DNA of 32,523 nt, taken from NCBI GenBank assembly GCA_025800105.1, contig JAOXSG010000154.1, positions 1 through 32,523 on the forward strand, in the 5' to 3' direction. Both the position numbers and the translations under genes were made by a program. The notes beneath the pieces were generated by a model that saw only the letters and a list, made by a program, of their open reading frames with translations, was not told where the DNA came from and did not search any database. Within the stretch, counting starts at the first letter, position 1; each line of letters starts with the position of its first letter. Of this stretch, positions 1 through 9,545 are shown piece after piece. Origin of the DNA: Cohaesibacter sp. GTDB lineage: Bacteria; Pseudomonadota; Alphaproteobacteria; Rhizobiales; Cohaesibacteraceae.

Positions 1-130
1 GTCGGTGAAGCAGCTTATAGACCCTCAAACACCAAAGAGTCAAACACTAAAATAAAAATAAACAAACTTTATCGGGAAAAGTTTCCGCACCGCAATAAAA
101 CAACAGAAATCTGCCAATTCAAACAGGGGA

Positions 131-166
131 AAAAATGAAAATCCCCCTCGCAAAAAAGCGAGAGGG
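131..166 (-). terminator. Rho-independent terminator of clpB
   Basis: Read on the minus strand, positions 166-158 and 151-143 form a 9-bp GC-rich stem with one G-U pair around a six-T loop, followed by an A/T-rich tail ending in six Ts. It lies about 35 nt after the clpB stop codon. On the plus strand the wobble becomes an A-C mismatch, so the minus orientation is favoured. Confidence 0.8.
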
Positions 167-199
167 AAAAACCTTACAGCATAACCCAAAGCCTGACGC

Positions 200-2809
200 T
201 CAATGAACAGAGCGCGTGGTTGCAAAGGTAAGCCCACGGTCATCACAGCCAATGCTGACAATGGAATGATCGGAAATCTCCCCCCCTAACAATTGCTCGG
301 CCAACGGGTCTTGCAGATATTTCTGGATCACCCGCTTTAAAGGCCGCGCACCATAGGCAGGATCATAGCCTTTATCCGCAAGCCACTCGATCGCTGCACC
401 AGACAAATCCAGACCAATAGAACGATCAGACAAGAGATGCGACAAAGAAGACAGCTGAATATGCACAATCCTAGACATATCTGCCCGTGCCAAACGATGA
501 AAAATCAAAAGCTCATCAAGTCGATTCAAAAATTCCGGACGAAAACTCCCCCGAACCACATCCATCACTCTGGCAGCCTCTTCCTCACTCACATCTCCGC
601 CTTCATTGGTTGCCAAAAATTCAGCCCCCAAATTGGATGTCATAATGATCAGGCTATTGCGAAAATCAACTGTACGCCCCTGCCCATCTGTCAGGCGACC
701 ATCATCAAGCACCTGCAACAAGATATTGAAGACATCAGGATGCGCCTTCTCAACCTCATCAAACAAAATAACCTGATAGGGGCGACGGCGCACTGCTTCG
801 GTTAACACACCACCCTCTTCATAACCAACATAGCCGGGAGGTGCCCCAATCAAGCGAGCAACGGAATGCTTTTCCATAAATTCCGACATATCCAGCCGCA
901 CCATGGCCTGTTCATCATCAAACAAAAAGTCAGCCAGAGCTTTGGTCAATTCCGTTTTGCCAACCCCTGTTGGCCCCAAAAACATGAAAGAACCAATCGG
1001 GCGGTTGGGATCTTGCAATCCAGCCCGCGCCCGGCGTACAGCTTTGGATACCGCGCTCACGGCATCAGCTTGCCCAATCACACGGCGGCCAAGCTCTTCT
1101 TCCATGCGCAACAGCTTGTCCCGCTCGCCTTCCAGCATTTTATCGACCGGAATGCCGGTCCAGCGTGATACAACATGGGCCACATGATCAGGGGTCACCA
1201 CCCGCTCCACCATGCTGGTCTGCGCTTGAGACGCTCCATGCGCCTGCAAATCCTCTACACTAACCAATTGCGATTCCAGCAAAGGGATTTGCCCATAAGC
1301 CAGCTCTCCCGCACGGGCCAAATCGCCCTGCCGTTGCGCCTGATCCAGAGCAAGCCGGGCTTCATCCAGCTGCTCCTTGATTTTGGTCGCATCAGACAAG
1401 GTGTCTTTCTCGGCCTGCCAACGCTGGGTGAGAATGGCAGATTCGTCTTCTAGACGCGCCAATTCCTGTTCCAGTTTGGCAAGACGGTCCAGAGAGGCAC
1501 TATCCTCTTCCTTGCGCAAAGCCTCGCGCTCAATTTTGAGCTGAATAATCTTACGGTCCAATTCATCCAGCTCTTCAGGCTTGGAATCCACCTGCATACG
1601 CAAACGCGATGCCGCTTCATCCACCAGATCAATCGCCTTGTCTGGCAAGAAACGATCCGTGATATAGCGATCAGACAGCATGGCAGCCGAAACAAGTGCC
1701 GCATCTCCAACACGAATGCCGTGATGCAGCTCATATTTCTCTTTCAACCCACGCAGAATGGAGATGGTGTCTTCTACATTTGGCTCAGACACCACAACCG
1801 GCTGAAAGCGCCGCGCAAGGGCTGCATCTTTTTCGACATATTTGCGATATTCATCCAGCGTGGTTGCGCCAACACAATGCAATTCCCCCCGTGCCAAAGC
1901 GGGTTTGAGCAAATTGGAGGCATCCATCGCGCCATCAGATTTGCCAGCGCCAACCAGCGTATGCATTTCGTCAATGAAGAGAACAATCTCTCCAGCAGCC
2001 GCTTCCACCTCGCTTAAAACAGCTTTCAGGCGCTCTTCAAATTCTCCGCGATATTTCGCGCCAGCAATCAAAGCCCCCATATCAAGAGCCAGCAATTTTT
2101 TGTCTTTCAGAGATTCTGGAACATCGCCATTGATGATACGCAGAGCCAGCCCTTCGGCAATCGCCGTTTTGCCAACGCCAGGCTCACCGATTAGAACAGG
2201 ATTATTCTTGGTGCGGCGGGATAAAACCTGAATGGTGCGGCGAATTTCATCATCCCGCCCAATCACAGGATCCAGCTTGCCATCGCGGGCATCCTGTGTC
2301 AGATCACGGGCATATTTTTTCAAGGCATCATAGCCATCCTCGGCGCTGGCACTGTCAGCGGTACGACCACCGCGCAAGGCTTCAATAGCGGCATTCAGAT
2401 TGTGCGCATTGACACCGGCCTTGGACAAAATCTTGGCAACATCACTATCGCTCAACAAGCTCATGGCCAGCAACATGCGCTCGACCGTGACATAAGAATC
2501 GCCAGCTTTCTTGGCAACTTCGCCAGCCTTTTCCAGCCATTTCGCCATATCAGGCGCAAGATAAAGCTGCCCGGCCCCAGAACCAGAAACAGAGGGCATG
2601 GCTTGCAAATGTGTTTCAAGCAATTGGCGCACCTGCGCACTATTGCCGCCAGAGCGATCAATCAGGCCAGAAGCCAGCCCTTCACGATCATCCAGCAACA
2701 CTTTCAACAAATGCGCCGGGGTAAAAGCCTGATGCCCCTGCCCAATGGCATATGTCTGGGCCGATTGCATAAAGCCGCGCGAACGCTCGGTAAATTGATC
2801 CAGATTCAT
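200..2809 (-). CDS. clpB: ATP-dependent chaperone ClpB (disaggregase)
   Basis: ClpB is a hexameric AAA+ ATPase of the cytoplasm that pulls proteins out of aggregates together with DnaK/DnaJ/GrpE. At 869 aa this is full length. Two Clp N-terminal repeats cover about residues 1-145. The first ATPase domain has Walker [10 protein letters not shown] near residue 208 and Walker B LFIDEMH. A long charged coiled-coil middle domain (about 400-530) separates ClpB from ClpA. The second ATPase domain has Walker [11 protein letters not shown] near 612 and [10 protein letters not shown]. The C-terminus lacks a ClpP-binding loop that I can recognise. The start ATG has a good AAGGAG site about 6 nt upstream. 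The gene is single, ends in its own terminator, and has a possible heat-shock promoter around 2972-2999. It sits next to DUF4167 and prmC, as in many alphaproteobacteria. Confidence 0.97.
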   Translation of the reverse strand: MNLDQFTERSRGFMQSAQTYAIGQGHQAFTPAHLLKVLLDDREGLASGLIDRSGGNSAQVRQLLETHLQAMPSVSGSGAGQLYLAPDMAKWLEKAGEVAKKAGDSYVTVERMLLAMSLLSDSDVAKILSKAGVNAHNLNAAIEALRGGRTADSASAEDGYDALKKYARDLTQDARDGKLDPVIGRDDEIRRTIQVLSRRTKNNPVLIGEPGVGKTAIAEGLALRIINGDVPESLKDKKLLALDMGALIAGAKYRGEFEERLKAVLSEVEAAAGEIVLFIDEMHTLVGAGKSDGAMDASNLLKPALARGELHCVGATTLDEYRKYVEKDAALARRFQPVVVSEPNVEDTISILRGLKEKYELHHGIRVGDAALVSAAMLSDRYITDRFLPDKAIDLVDEAASRLRMQVDSKPEELDELDRKIIQLKIEREALRKEEDSASLDRLAKLEQELARLEDESAILTQRWQAEKDTLSDATKIKEQLDEARLALDQAQRQGDLARAGELAYGQIPLLESQLVSVEDLQAHGASQAQTSMVERVVTPDHVAHVVSRWTGIPVDKMLEGERDKLLRMEEELGRRVIGQADAVSAVSKAVRRARAGLQDPNRPIGSFMFLGPTGVGKTELTKALADFLFDDEQAMVRLDMSEFMEKHSVARLIGAPPGYVGYEEGGVLTEAVRRRPYQVILFDEVEKAHPDVFNILLQVLDDGRLTDGQGRTVDFRNSLIIMTSNLGAEFLATNEGGDVSEEEAARVMDVVRGSFRPEFLNRLDELLIFHRLARADMSRIVHIQLSSLSHLLSDRSIGLDLSGAAIEWLADKGYDPAYGARPLKRVIQKYLQDPLAEQLLGGEISDHSIVSIGCDDRGLTFATTRSVH

Positions 2810-2971
2810 TCTTCATCTCCTTGTGCGCAATCCACATCACCCAACTGGCATGATGTCGGACACCACTTTTTGCCTCAGCTCCCTGTGCTCCCATCCTTGG
2901 CAAGCCAGAGAAGCTGTGGCAGTCATTTAGGAGCTTACGCCTAGGATCAGTGTAATGGCTCCTGCCTTTAA

Positions 2972-2999
2972 ATATAGTGTTGCACTTTCATCACAAAAG
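2972..2999 (-). promoter_or_regulatory. candidate heat-shock (RpoH-like) promoter of clpB
   Basis: On the minus strand CTTTTG (2999-2994) is followed after 16 nt by CTATAT (2977-2972). The latter resembles the YTATNT core of alphaproteobacterial RpoH -10 boxes; the -35 is a poor match to CTTGAA. clpB is a classical RpoH target, which is the reason for looking here. The leader would be about 155 nt. This is a by-eye match only. Confidence 0.3.
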
Positions 3000-3044
3000 A
3001 GGGCATGATCCATTTTTTCACTCCCCCTTTTTGGAACCCGCACC

Positions 3045-3803
3045 ATGCCCAATAAATTGACGGCCATTTACCGCTATCCGGTCAAAGGCTTTTCTGCCCA
3101 AGCTCTTGAAGTGGCCGACATTGAAGCAGGCAAACCTCTTAAATGGGACCGCGCCTTTGCCATCGAAAATGGCCCAAGCGGCTTTGATGCCAGCGAGCCA
3201 GAGCATATCAGCAAAAATGCTTTTCTGGTTTTGATGCGCCAGCCCGAACTGGCACGCCTGAAAACCGACTTTGACCCCCAAAGCGGCCTGATGACCATCA
3301 AACTGGATGATGAGATCAAGGCAAAAGGCAATTTGCTCGATCACAAAGACCAAAATGAGTTAATCAGCTTTTTGGAAAATTTCTGCGAAAAGCCGTTGCG
3401 GGGCAAAGCAGGCGTCCTTCATAGCCAAGGCCATGCTTTCACCGATTCTCGCACCCAAGACATGACCCTGATCAATCTGGCCAGCCTGCGCACCTTGGAA
3501 GAAAAAATCGGCTGCACGCTGGATCCTTTACGCTTTCGCGCCAATTTTTATTTTGACAGCGCCACCCCATGGATTGAACATGATTGGGTTGGACAAAAAC
3601 TGCAAATTGGTGATGTGACCTTCCATGCGCGCAAACGCACCCAACGTTGCGCCGCCACCAATGCCAATCTTGTAACGGGCAAACGGGATCAAATGATCCC
3701 CAAAGCCCTCATGCAACATTTTGATCATGCCGATATGGGCATTCACATTGTCGCAGAACAGGCAGGACAAATACAAATCGGCGACAGCATCAAAGCGACA
3801 TAG
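3045..3803 (+). CDS. MOSC-domain protein
   Basis: 252 aa. The N-terminal motif YRYPVKG (about residues 10-16) marks the MOSC_N beta-barrel domain. The C-terminal half (about 120-250) is the MOSC domain, with the conserved Arg-Cys pair in RTQRCAATNAN that in this family holds the molybdenum cofactor or sulfur. Relatives include YcbX and mitochondrial mARC, which reduce N-hydroxylated compounds. This copy has no fused ferredoxin domain, so it would need a separate electron donor. It has no signal peptide and is probably cytoplasmic. The ATG lies just after a run of pyrimidines, and the Shine-Dalgarno site (GGAAC) is weak. It is divergent from clpB and convergent with the DUF4167 gene, sharing a bidirectional terminator. 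Family assignment is firm; the substrate is unknown. Confidence 0.88.
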   Translation: MPNKLTAIYRYPVKGFSAQALEVADIEAGKPLKWDRAFAIENGPSGFDASEPEHISKNAFLVLMRQPELARLKTDFDPQSGLMTIKLDDEIKAKGNLLDHKDQNELISFLENFCEKPLRGKAGVLHSQGHAFTDSRTQDMTLINLASLRTLEEKIGCTLDPLRFRANFYFDSATPWIEHDWVGQKLQIGDVTFHARKRTQRCAATNANLVTGKRDQMIPKALMQHFDHADMGIHIVAEQAGQIQIGDSIKAT

Positions 3804-3820
3804 TCAACCGATCCATAAAC

Positions 3821-3858
3821 AAAAAAAGCCGCTCTCTGATATCCAGAAGCGGCTTTTG
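3821..3858. terminator. bidirectional terminator between MOSC gene and DUF4167
   Basis: A perfect 10-bp stem (3824-3833 with 3848-3857) with a 14-nt loop. It has a T tail on the plus strand and a longer T run (from the As at 3821-3827) on the minus strand. It can end transcription from both convergent genes. Confidence 0.8.
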
Positions 3859-3879
3859 AAAGTGTTATTTTAAAGACTT

Positions 3880-4587
3880 TTAGTCCTCAGCAATCACCGG
3901 CTGAGGCGCATCCGCTAGGGTCGCAGCAGGAACAGCTGGGGTATCACCAGCTTCCTCATTGGCATTTTTAGCAGGAGCACGACGTCTGGTCCGGGGTGTG
4001 CGAGGCGTGGAGCTGCGTGGCGTGCGCGGAGCCGGAGCACGGCGACGACGCTTTGGCGCAGGTGCTTCCTCTTCGCCCTCACCATTGGCCTCATCCGCTG
4101 CCTCAGCTTCTTGTAAAACAGGGGCAGACTCTGGCCCATCATGGGCAGCATCATCCTGAACGCTGGCGGGTTTGACATCGGCAATCTCGACCACTTCGAT
4201 ATCGGGCTGTTCTTCACCGGCCAAATCAACCGGGACAGAACGCGGACGACGCGAAGGACGTGCACTTGCTTGTGGCTGTTCGCCAGATCCATTGACAGAA
4301 GGCTGATTGCGCTGATCACGCTGCTCGCCTTGCTGATCGCGGCTATTGGCCTGTGCCGTGGCAATGATGCGCAAATAATGTTCCGCATGCTGATAATAAT
4401 TCTCAGCCATCACAATATCGCCAGACGCCAGAGCATCGCGCGCCAGAGATTGATATTTCTCGGCAATGTGATTGGCAGTGCCGCGAATTTTCACATCCGG
4501 GCCATTGCTGTCATAAGAGCGGGTCAACGGATTGGAAGGCTTGCGGCCACGGCCACGCATCCGGTTATTTTTCTGTCCTTGTCGCAT
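3880..4587 (-). CDS. DUF4167 domain-containing protein
   Basis: 235 aa. The first 80 residues are the DUF4167 domain: a very basic start (MRQGQKNNRMRGRGRKPSN), then a helical segment containing HIAEKYQSLARDALASGD and YYQHAEHYLRI. The remainder is low complexity: an acidic Glu/Ala stretch (about 140-180), then an Arg/Pro/Ala-rich segment with repeated PR and TPRT units, then an acidic tail. The basic head and Arg-Pro repeats suggest nucleic-acid binding, which is inference. The family is typical of alphaproteobacteria and usually lies beside prmC and clpB, as here. The start is the first Met of the conserved head, with a weak GAGAAAG site upstream. A gap of 394 bp separates it from prmC, so it may have its own promoter. 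Confidence 0.85.
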   Translation of the reverse strand: MRQGQKNNRMRGRGRKPSNPLTRSYDSNGPDVKIRGTANHIAEKYQSLARDALASGDIVMAENYYQHAEHYLRIIATAQANSRDQQGEQRDQRNQPSVNGSGEQPQASARPSRRPRSVPVDLAGEEQPDIEVVEIADVKPASVQDDAAHDGPESAPVLQEAEAADEANGEGEEEAPAPKRRRRAPAPRTPRSSTPRTPRTRRRAPAKNANEEAGDTPAVPAATLADAPQPVIAED

Positions 4588-4981
4588 TGCACTTTCTCAC
4601 GCACTGATAAGGGCTTGAGGCTATGAAGGAATAAACCATCAATCAAACCACGTCATGTGCCAACAGACAGCGACTTGCCATCCGGTCACATATCACACAA
4701 AAACAGTCAGCGTCTGCCATACCATTTCTGTTCGAAAAATTTGAAATCCTGCCAAAGGGCTCTCTTTCCCATCGTGAAAAAGGCCTGCCCAATATGCACT
4801 ATATGGAGCTCTAAAATCTGTCAAAAATCAACAGCTTCACAAAAGAGCGTCTCATTTGCTGATAGACTCAACTTATCTGGTTCATAAACAATTTCAAGGG
4901 AAATTTTATCCAAAAAGGCAAAAATTGAAAAGCTTTCCCAAAACAAATCAGCATTTGGAACCCAAATCTCTGCCATATCCC
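4588..4981. other. 394-bp gene-free gap between prmC and DUF4167
   Basis: I see no convincing gene. A 76-codon plus-strand frame (4657-4887) has no ribosome site and no recognisable domain. On the minus strand the gap should hold the DUF4167 promoter and leader. It contains an 18-mer (4682-4699) that recurs upstream of prfA. A weak 5-bp hairpin with a short T run (4944-4957) could help end prmC transcription. Confidence 0.5.
4682..4699 (-). promoter_or_regulatory. shared 18-bp motif, copy 1 (upstream of DUF4167)
   Basis: On the minus strand this reads TGTGTGATATGTGACCGG. It matches 16 of 18 positions with a site just upstream of prfA (6982-6999). Both lie 5' of a minus-strand gene in the same orientation. 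The TGATAT core could be a -10 element or a protein-binding site. Its distance to the DUF4167 start is about 95 nt. Confidence 0.4.
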
Positions 4982-5839
4982 CTAAAAGCCAACCACAACC
5001 ACTCGATCCCGTCCACCAAGATCTTGCTCCAGCGCTCTGACTTGCCCCCCATGCTGGCAAACGAGCTGCTGCAACGCATCAGCCTGCTGATGACCAATTT
5101 CAAAATACACACCCGGCTTTGGCGCTGGCCAAGTCGCAACAGAGGCCAAAATGCTATCATAGGCTTCCAGCCCTGAAGACCCGGAGACAAGCGCCAAATA
5201 GGGATCATAATTGGCAACATCCGCGTCCAGCCCGGCAAATTCTATTTCTGCCAGATAAGGCGGATTGGAAATCACATAATCAATCTTGCCCGCAACAGAA
5301 GGCAAAAAAGCCGTCGCATAATCCCCGCAAACAAAGGAGACCCGATCCCAAAGCCCAAGAGCCTTTGCATTGTGTTGCGCCATCTCTAACGCCGCCGGGC
5401 TTTTATCCACCGCAATGCCATGAGCCTTGGGCAATTCCGACAGCAAAGACAACAACAAACAGCCCGATCCCGTCCCAATATCCAATAAAGTCAAAGCTGC
5501 CGTGGGGTCTGAGATATCAGACAGCACCGTCTGCACCAAAGTCTCGCTATCGGGGCGCGGCACCAGAACATCACCATTGACCGCAAAATCCAATCCCCAA
5601 AATTCCCGTTTGCCAACAAGATGGGCAACAGGTTCGCGCTTCAAGCGTCGCGCGCCTAAGCCTGCAATACTGGCTTGCTCGCTCTCAGATAAAACCCGGT
5701 CAAACTGCACCAACATATCCATATCAGACAAGCCAAGGGCATGTTGCACAATCAGTCTGGCATCAAGCTGCGCCGTCTCAATGCCATTTTGGCGAAATGT
5801 CCCGGCCCAATGGCTGATCATCTGGTCAAGCCGCATCAC
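4982..5839 (-). CDS. prmC: peptide chain release factor N5-glutamine methyltransferase
   Basis: PrmC (HemK) methylates the Gln of the GGQ motif in release factors RF1 and RF2, using S-adenosylmethionine, and so speeds peptide release in the cytoplasm. 285 aa, the usual length. The N-terminal helical substrate-recognition domain (about 1-85) includes REPVAHLVGKREFWGLDF and VPRPDSE. The Rossmann methyltransferase domain has motif I LLDIGTGSGCLLL (about 119-131) and the catalytic NPPYL signature that contacts the target glutamine. It lies 36 bp downstream of prfA, which encodes its substrate, so both are probably on one mRNA. MM is encoded at the start and either ATG could be used. Confidence 0.95.
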   Translation of the reverse strand: MMRLDQMISHWAGTFRQNGIETAQLDARLIVQHALGLSDMDMLVQFDRVLSESEQASIAGLGARRLKREPVAHLVGKREFWGLDFAVNGDVLVPRPDSETLVQTVLSDISDPTAALTLLDIGTGSGCLLLSLLSELPKAHGIAVDKSPAALEMAQHNAKALGLWDRVSFVCGDYATAFLPSVAGKIDYVISNPPYLAEIEFAGLDADVANYDPYLALVSGSSGLEAYDSILASVATWPAPKPGVYFEIGHQQADALQQLVCQHGGQVRALEQDLGGRDRVVVVGF

Positions 5840-5875
5840 ATTGTTCCGTCAATGACAAAAAGAGAAGGGCCAAAA

Positions 5876-6976
5876 TCAAATTTCATCCGCTTCAACAGCC
5901 GCCAACAATTGCGCCTGATGCTCTGCAATCAAAGCATCCACCAATTCCGGCAGACCTTCCCCGGCCAACACCCGATCCAGCTTGTATAGCGTGAGGTTGA
6001 TACGATGATCTGTCACCCGTCCTTGCGGAAAATTATAGGTGCGAATGCGCTCAGAGCGATCCCCCGATCCCACCTGACCACGCCGGGCATCCGCCCGCTC
6101 ACTATCCGCCCGATCCCGTTCCGCTTCATAAAGCCGTGCTTGCAACACCTTCATGGCATTGGCGCGGTTCTGATGCTGGGATTTTTCCGAAGAAGTCACC
6201 ACAATGCCTGTCGGCAAATGGGTAATACGCACCGCCGAATCGGTGGTATTCACATGCTGGCCACCAGCACCAGAGGCGCGCATCGTATCAATGCGAATAT
6301 CCTCGGAGCGAATGTCAATATCCACCTCTTCTGCCTCTGGCAAAACCGCAACCGTTGCCGCAGACGTATGGATACGCCCACCCGATTCGGTTTCCGGCAC
6401 CCGCTGAACACGATGCACCCCGGATTCAAACTTCATTTTGGCAAACACACCGACCCCGGAAATAGAGGCAATAATCTCTTTAAATCCGCCAACATCGCCC
6501 TCTGATAGAGACATGACAGAGACTTTCCAGCCATTATCTTCGGCATATTTCTGATACATGCGGAACAAATCACCCGCAAAGAGAGCGGCCTCATCGCCCC
6601 CCGTTCCGGCCCGCACTTCCAAAATAGCGCTTTTATTGTCTGCGGCATCTTTTGGCAGCAGCAAAATTTGCATTTCTGCCGCCAATTCCTCAATTTTCTC
6701 TTCCGCTGGCTTATATTCCATCTGCGCCAACTCGGCCATGTCAGCATCCGTATCAGAGTCCGCCAAAATCTCCTTGATATCATCAAATTCCGACAAAGCC
6801 GCCAGATAAGCCCGCGCTTTTTCTGCCACTGGCTCCAGCTCGGCATAATCCCGGCTCAATTTGACATACACGTCCGGCTCTGGCCCGGCTGCCATTTCAG
6901 CAGAAATTGCCTCAAAACGATCAATCAGGGCTTTAACCCGCGAAAGAGGAATAGAAACAGCGGCCATAAAGTCCAT
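5876..6976 (-). CDS. prfA: peptide chain release factor 1 (RF1)
   Basis: RF1 reads the stop codons UAA and UAG in the ribosomal A site and triggers hydrolysis of peptidyl-tRNA. 366 aa with the expected layout: N-terminal helical domain (about 1-110), then the class I RF core with the universal GGQ in [19 protein letters not shown] (about residues 235-253). The codon-recognition motif is probably the P-E-T in [10 protein letters not shown] (about 195). The C-terminal segment has the conserved [22 protein letters not shown]. The first ATG (6976) has no clear ribosome site; an ATG three codons in (6967) follows a GGATGGA stretch and may be used instead. The gene is followed by prmC and preceded by ptsP, and a shared 18-bp motif lies just upstream. 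Confidence 0.96.
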   Translation of the reverse strand: MDFMAAVSIPLSRVKALIDRFEAISAEMAAGPEPDVYVKLSRDYAELEPVAEKARAYLAALSEFDDIKEILADSDTDADMAELAQMEYKPAEEKIEELAAEMQILLLPKDAADNKSAILEVRAGTGGDEAALFAGDLFRMYQKYAEDNGWKVSVMSLSEGDVGGFKEIIASISGVGVFAKMKFESGVHRVQRVPETESGGRIHTSAATVAVLPEAEEVDIDIRSEDIRIDTMRASGAGGQHVNTTDSAVRITHLPTGIVVTSSEKSQHQNRANAMKVLQARLYEAERDRADSERADARRGQVGSGDRSERIRTYNFPQGRVTDHRINLTLYKLDRVLAGEGLPELVDALIAEHQAQLLAAVEADEI

Positions 6977-6981
6977 CCAGT

Positions 6982-6999
6982 TCGGTTACATATCACACA
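6982..6999 (-). promoter_or_regulatory. shared 18-bp motif, copy 2 (upstream of prfA)
   Basis: On the minus strand this reads TGTGTGATATGTAACCGA, matching 16 of 18 positions with 4682-4699. A possible -35 hexamer, TTGGCG, lies 17 nt upstream of its TGATAT core, so it could be the prfA promoter. If so the leader is very short. Confidence 0.4.
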
Positions 7000-7058
7000 G
7001 CCAACCCCCATGCGCCAAAGGCTGACCAACAAAGAAGAGAGAAAAAGATCCAGCCCCG

Positions 7059-9326
7059 CTAAAGGGGAACAGAATGCGCCTCGGCAAAGTCTTTCAGAAA
7101 AGCCTGAACCTCATCACCACCAACACTGCTTGCAAGCATTGTTGCAAAGGCTGCGCTCAAATCATCCAGATCCAACGCCAGCACCATAGCCTTGACCGGC
7201 CCAATGGCAGACGGCGACATGGACAAATTGCGATAGCCCATCGCCAAAAGGGCCATAGCCGCCAAAGGCCGACCCGCAATCTCGCCACATACAGTCACTG
7301 GCACATTTTTTTCCTGCGCTTTTTGCTGAATGCGCTGCAAAGCCCGCAAAAAGGCTGGAGAGAGATTGCTATAACGGCCAGACAGGCGCGTATTGCCACG
7401 ATCACTCGCCATCATAAACTGATGCAAATCATTGGTGCCAACCGAGATAAAATCCACCCGATCCAGCAAGTCTTCCAACTGGAACAACAAACTGGGCACT
7501 TCCAGCATGGCACCCAATTCTATCTTGGCAGGCTTTTCATAGCCATGGCGCTCCAGATGGGCAATTTCGCGCTCAAACAAGGCTTTGGCCGCATCAAATT
7601 CGCCCACTTCCGAAATCATCGGGAACATCAAACGCAAATGACGACCCGCTGCGGCATGCAAAAGAGCCCGCATCTGCGTGCGCAACAATCCCGGTCGATC
7701 AAGCCCAAGGCGAATGGCACGCCAGCCCATAGCCGGATTCTCTTCCGGTGCCAGACGCAAAAAGGCCAGAACCTTGTCGCCCCCGACATCCAGCGAGCGA
7801 AACGTCACTGGCAAATCTTGTGTCGCATCCAGAACCGAGCGGTAAACCTTTTCCTGCTCGCGCATCCGCGGGAAACTTTCCGCCACCATGAATTGCAGCT
7901 CGGTGCGGAACAGGCCAATGCCTTGCGCACCCGCACCTTCCAGATTGGGCAAATCCACCAACAATCCGGCATTCATCATCAAATTGATGTCAATACCATC
8001 GCGCGAACAGGCTTTTTTGTCGCGCAATTTGCAATATTGTTCCAGGCGATGGGCGCGAAAGCGCACCTGATCCACATAAGAGGCTTCCACATCCGGCAGC
8101 GGGCGCAAATGCACATGGGCCATATCCCCATCCACAATAATCGCATCGCCATCTTCGCAAAGGGTCACCGCCCCTTCCACCTGACCAACTGTGGGAATGC
8201 CCAAGGCCCGCGCCACAATCACCACATGACTGGTCGGCGCCCCCTCTTCCAGCACCAAGCCTCGCAAGCGATCCTTGCCATAATCCAACAGCTCTGCCGC
8301 GCCCATATTGCGCGCCACAATGATGGCGTCAGATGGCATGTGATCATCATCAATGCGGCTTTTTTCCCCCATCAATTTGCGCAACAGGCGATTGGCCAAA
8401 TCGTCAAAATCATGCAACCGCTCACGCAAATAGGGATCGGTTGAACGCAACATCCGCGCCCGCGTATCAGATTGCACCCGCTCAACAGCCGCCTCTGCGG
8501 TCAGGCCCGAATGGATGGCTTCTTTCATGCGGCGCAGCCAGCCCCGATCATAGGCAAACATGCGATAAGCTTCGAGAATATCGCGATGTTCCCCGCCATG
8601 GGAAATATCATCACGATTGAGCAAATCATCGACCGAGAGACGCAGGCGTTCCACCGCGCTTTCCAGCCGCCGCTCTTCTGCACCCGCATCCTCGGCAATC
8701 AGATTGGTCACCACCACGCGCGGCTCATGCAAGACCACATGCCCAAGACCAATGCCCTCAGCCATGGACAGGCCAGAAATCTGCATCGGCCGGTTCAGAT
8801 CCAGATCACTGTCCGGCCCGGTCAAACTTTCCAGCTCACCCGAGGCAATCAGCTCGGCCAACACCATGGCCGTGGTCTGCATCGCCTCAACTTCTTCGTC
8901 GCTATACAGCCTTTGGGCCTTGTTCTGCACCACCAAGACGCCCAACATGCGCCCGGCGCGCAAAATCGGCACCCCCAAAAAAGCATGATAGGCTTCTTCT
9001 CCCGTTTCGGGACGATAGGCAAAAGCCGGGTGATTTTGTGGCTCGGATAAATTCAGATGCCGCGCTTCAGACGCAATATAGCCCACCAGACCCTCGCCCA
9101 CTTTCAGGCTGGTATGGTGAACGGCAGACGGGTTCAGGCCCTGTGTGGCATATAATTCCAGCAGGTTATCAGCGCGCAAAACATAGACAGAGCAAACCTC
9201 GGCCACCATATTGGCCGCGATCAAAGCAACAATCTCGTTCAAACGCTCCTGCGCATCTGTCGGCTTTGCCATCGTCTCGCGAAGGCGTCGCAACAACAGG
9301 CGCGGACCTGCCATGTTACCCCACAT
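7059..9326 (-). CDS. ptsP: phosphoenolpyruvate-protein phosphotransferase PtsP (enzyme I-Ntr)
   Basis: First enzyme of the nitrogen-type phosphotransferase relay. It takes phosphate from phosphoenolpyruvate onto a histidine and passes it to NPr and then EIIA-Ntr. The relay is regulatory and does not take up sugar. An N-terminal GAF sensor domain (about 1-165) contains VAEVCSVYVLR and GVPILRAGRMLGVLVVQ. Next come the HPr-binding helical domain and the swivelling domain with the phospho-His in GAPTSHVVIVARALGIPTVG. The C-terminal PEP-binding barrel has GIGLFRTELQF and VTVCGEIAGRP. The frame is open to a GTG at 9368, but an ATG at 9326 is preceded by GGAGA with 7-nt spacing. That gives 755 aa, the usual length, so I use it; an ATG four codons further in is also possible. 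A 4-bp hairpin spans the stop codon, followed by a T-rich run. Confidence 0.95.
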   Translation of the reverse strand: MWGNMAGPRLLLRRLRETMAKPTDAQERLNEIVALIAANMVAEVCSVYVLRADNLLELYATQGLNPSAVHHTSLKVGEGLVGYIASEARHLNLSEPQNHPAFAYRPETGEEAYHAFLGVPILRAGRMLGVLVVQNKAQRLYSDEEVEAMQTTAMVLAELIASGELESLTGPDSDLDLNRPMQISGLSMAEGIGLGHVVLHEPRVVVTNLIAEDAGAEERRLESAVERLRLSVDDLLNRDDISHGGEHRDILEAYRMFAYDRGWLRRMKEAIHSGLTAEAAVERVQSDTRARMLRSTDPYLRERLHDFDDLANRLLRKLMGEKSRIDDDHMPSDAIIVARNMGAAELLDYGKDRLRGLVLEEGAPTSHVVIVARALGIPTVGQVEGAVTLCEDGDAIIVDGDMAHVHLRPLPDVEASYVDQVRFRAHRLEQYCKLRDKKACSRDGIDINLMMNAGLLVDLPNLEGAGAQGIGLFRTELQFMVAESFPRMREQEKVYRSVLDATQDLPVTFRSLDVGGDKVLAFLRLAPEENPAMGWRAIRLGLDRPGLLRTQMRALLHAAAGRHLRLMFPMISEVGEFDAAKALFEREIAHLERHGYEKPAKIELGAMLEVPSLLFQLEDLLDRVDFISVGTNDLHQFMMASDRGNTRLSGRYSNLSPAFLRALQRIQQKAQEKNVPVTVCGEIAGRPLAAMALLAMGYRNLSMSPSAIGPVKAMVLALDLDDLSAAFATMLASSVGGDEVQAFLKDFAEAHSVPL

Positions 9327-9453
9327 ATGGGCTTCTCCAATTATCAGCTCATGATAGAGCCAAGCCACAGCAGGGAAAAATCAGAAGTCTCCCAACCATG
9401 ACAAAGAAGCAAGCAAGCCAAAATGGCAACCCGCCTCTGGATGGATATCTCGA

Positions 9454-9481
9454 TTGCTGCACTATGGCATTGATGCAGCAA
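9454..9481. promoter_or_regulatory. hairpin 1 in lysC-ptsP gap
   Basis: A perfect 8-bp inverted repeat (ttgctgca, 9454-9461; tgcagcaa, 9474-9481) with a 12-nt loop. It lies in the leader of ptsP about 130 nt before its start. There is no T run on either side, so it is probably not a terminator. Confidence 0.45.
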
Positions 9482-9495
9482 GCAGATCAATCACA

Positions 9496-9527
9496 GCTGT
9501 CACGCATTGGGCATGACAGCCATTTTT
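9496..9527. terminator. hairpin 2 in lysC-ptsP gap, possible terminator
   Basis: A 10-bp stem (9496-9505 with 9511-9520) with a 5-nt loop, perfect on the minus strand counting one U-G pair. The T run (9523-9528) is on the plus side, where no gene needs ending and the stem has an A-C mismatch. On the minus strand, downstream of lysC, no U tail follows. It may stabilise the lysC 3' end or be a processing site rather than a simple terminator. Confidence 0.35.
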
Positions 9528-9545
9528 TCATGGGAAAATAACGAA

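Noticed and set aside
3915..4388. 157-aa minus-strand frame overlapping DUF4167
   Set aside because: Out-of-frame reading of the same low-complexity gene; the DUF4167 domain fixes the correct frame.
4657..4887. 76-aa plus-strand frame in the prmC-DUF4167 gap
   Set aside because: No ribosome site, no recognisable domain, and it lies in what should be the DUF4167 promoter and leader.
7074..8444. 456-aa frame antisense to ptsP
   Set aside because: Composition (His/Gln/Arg-rich, few hydrophobic core patterns) is that of a shadow of a well-supported gene on the other strand.
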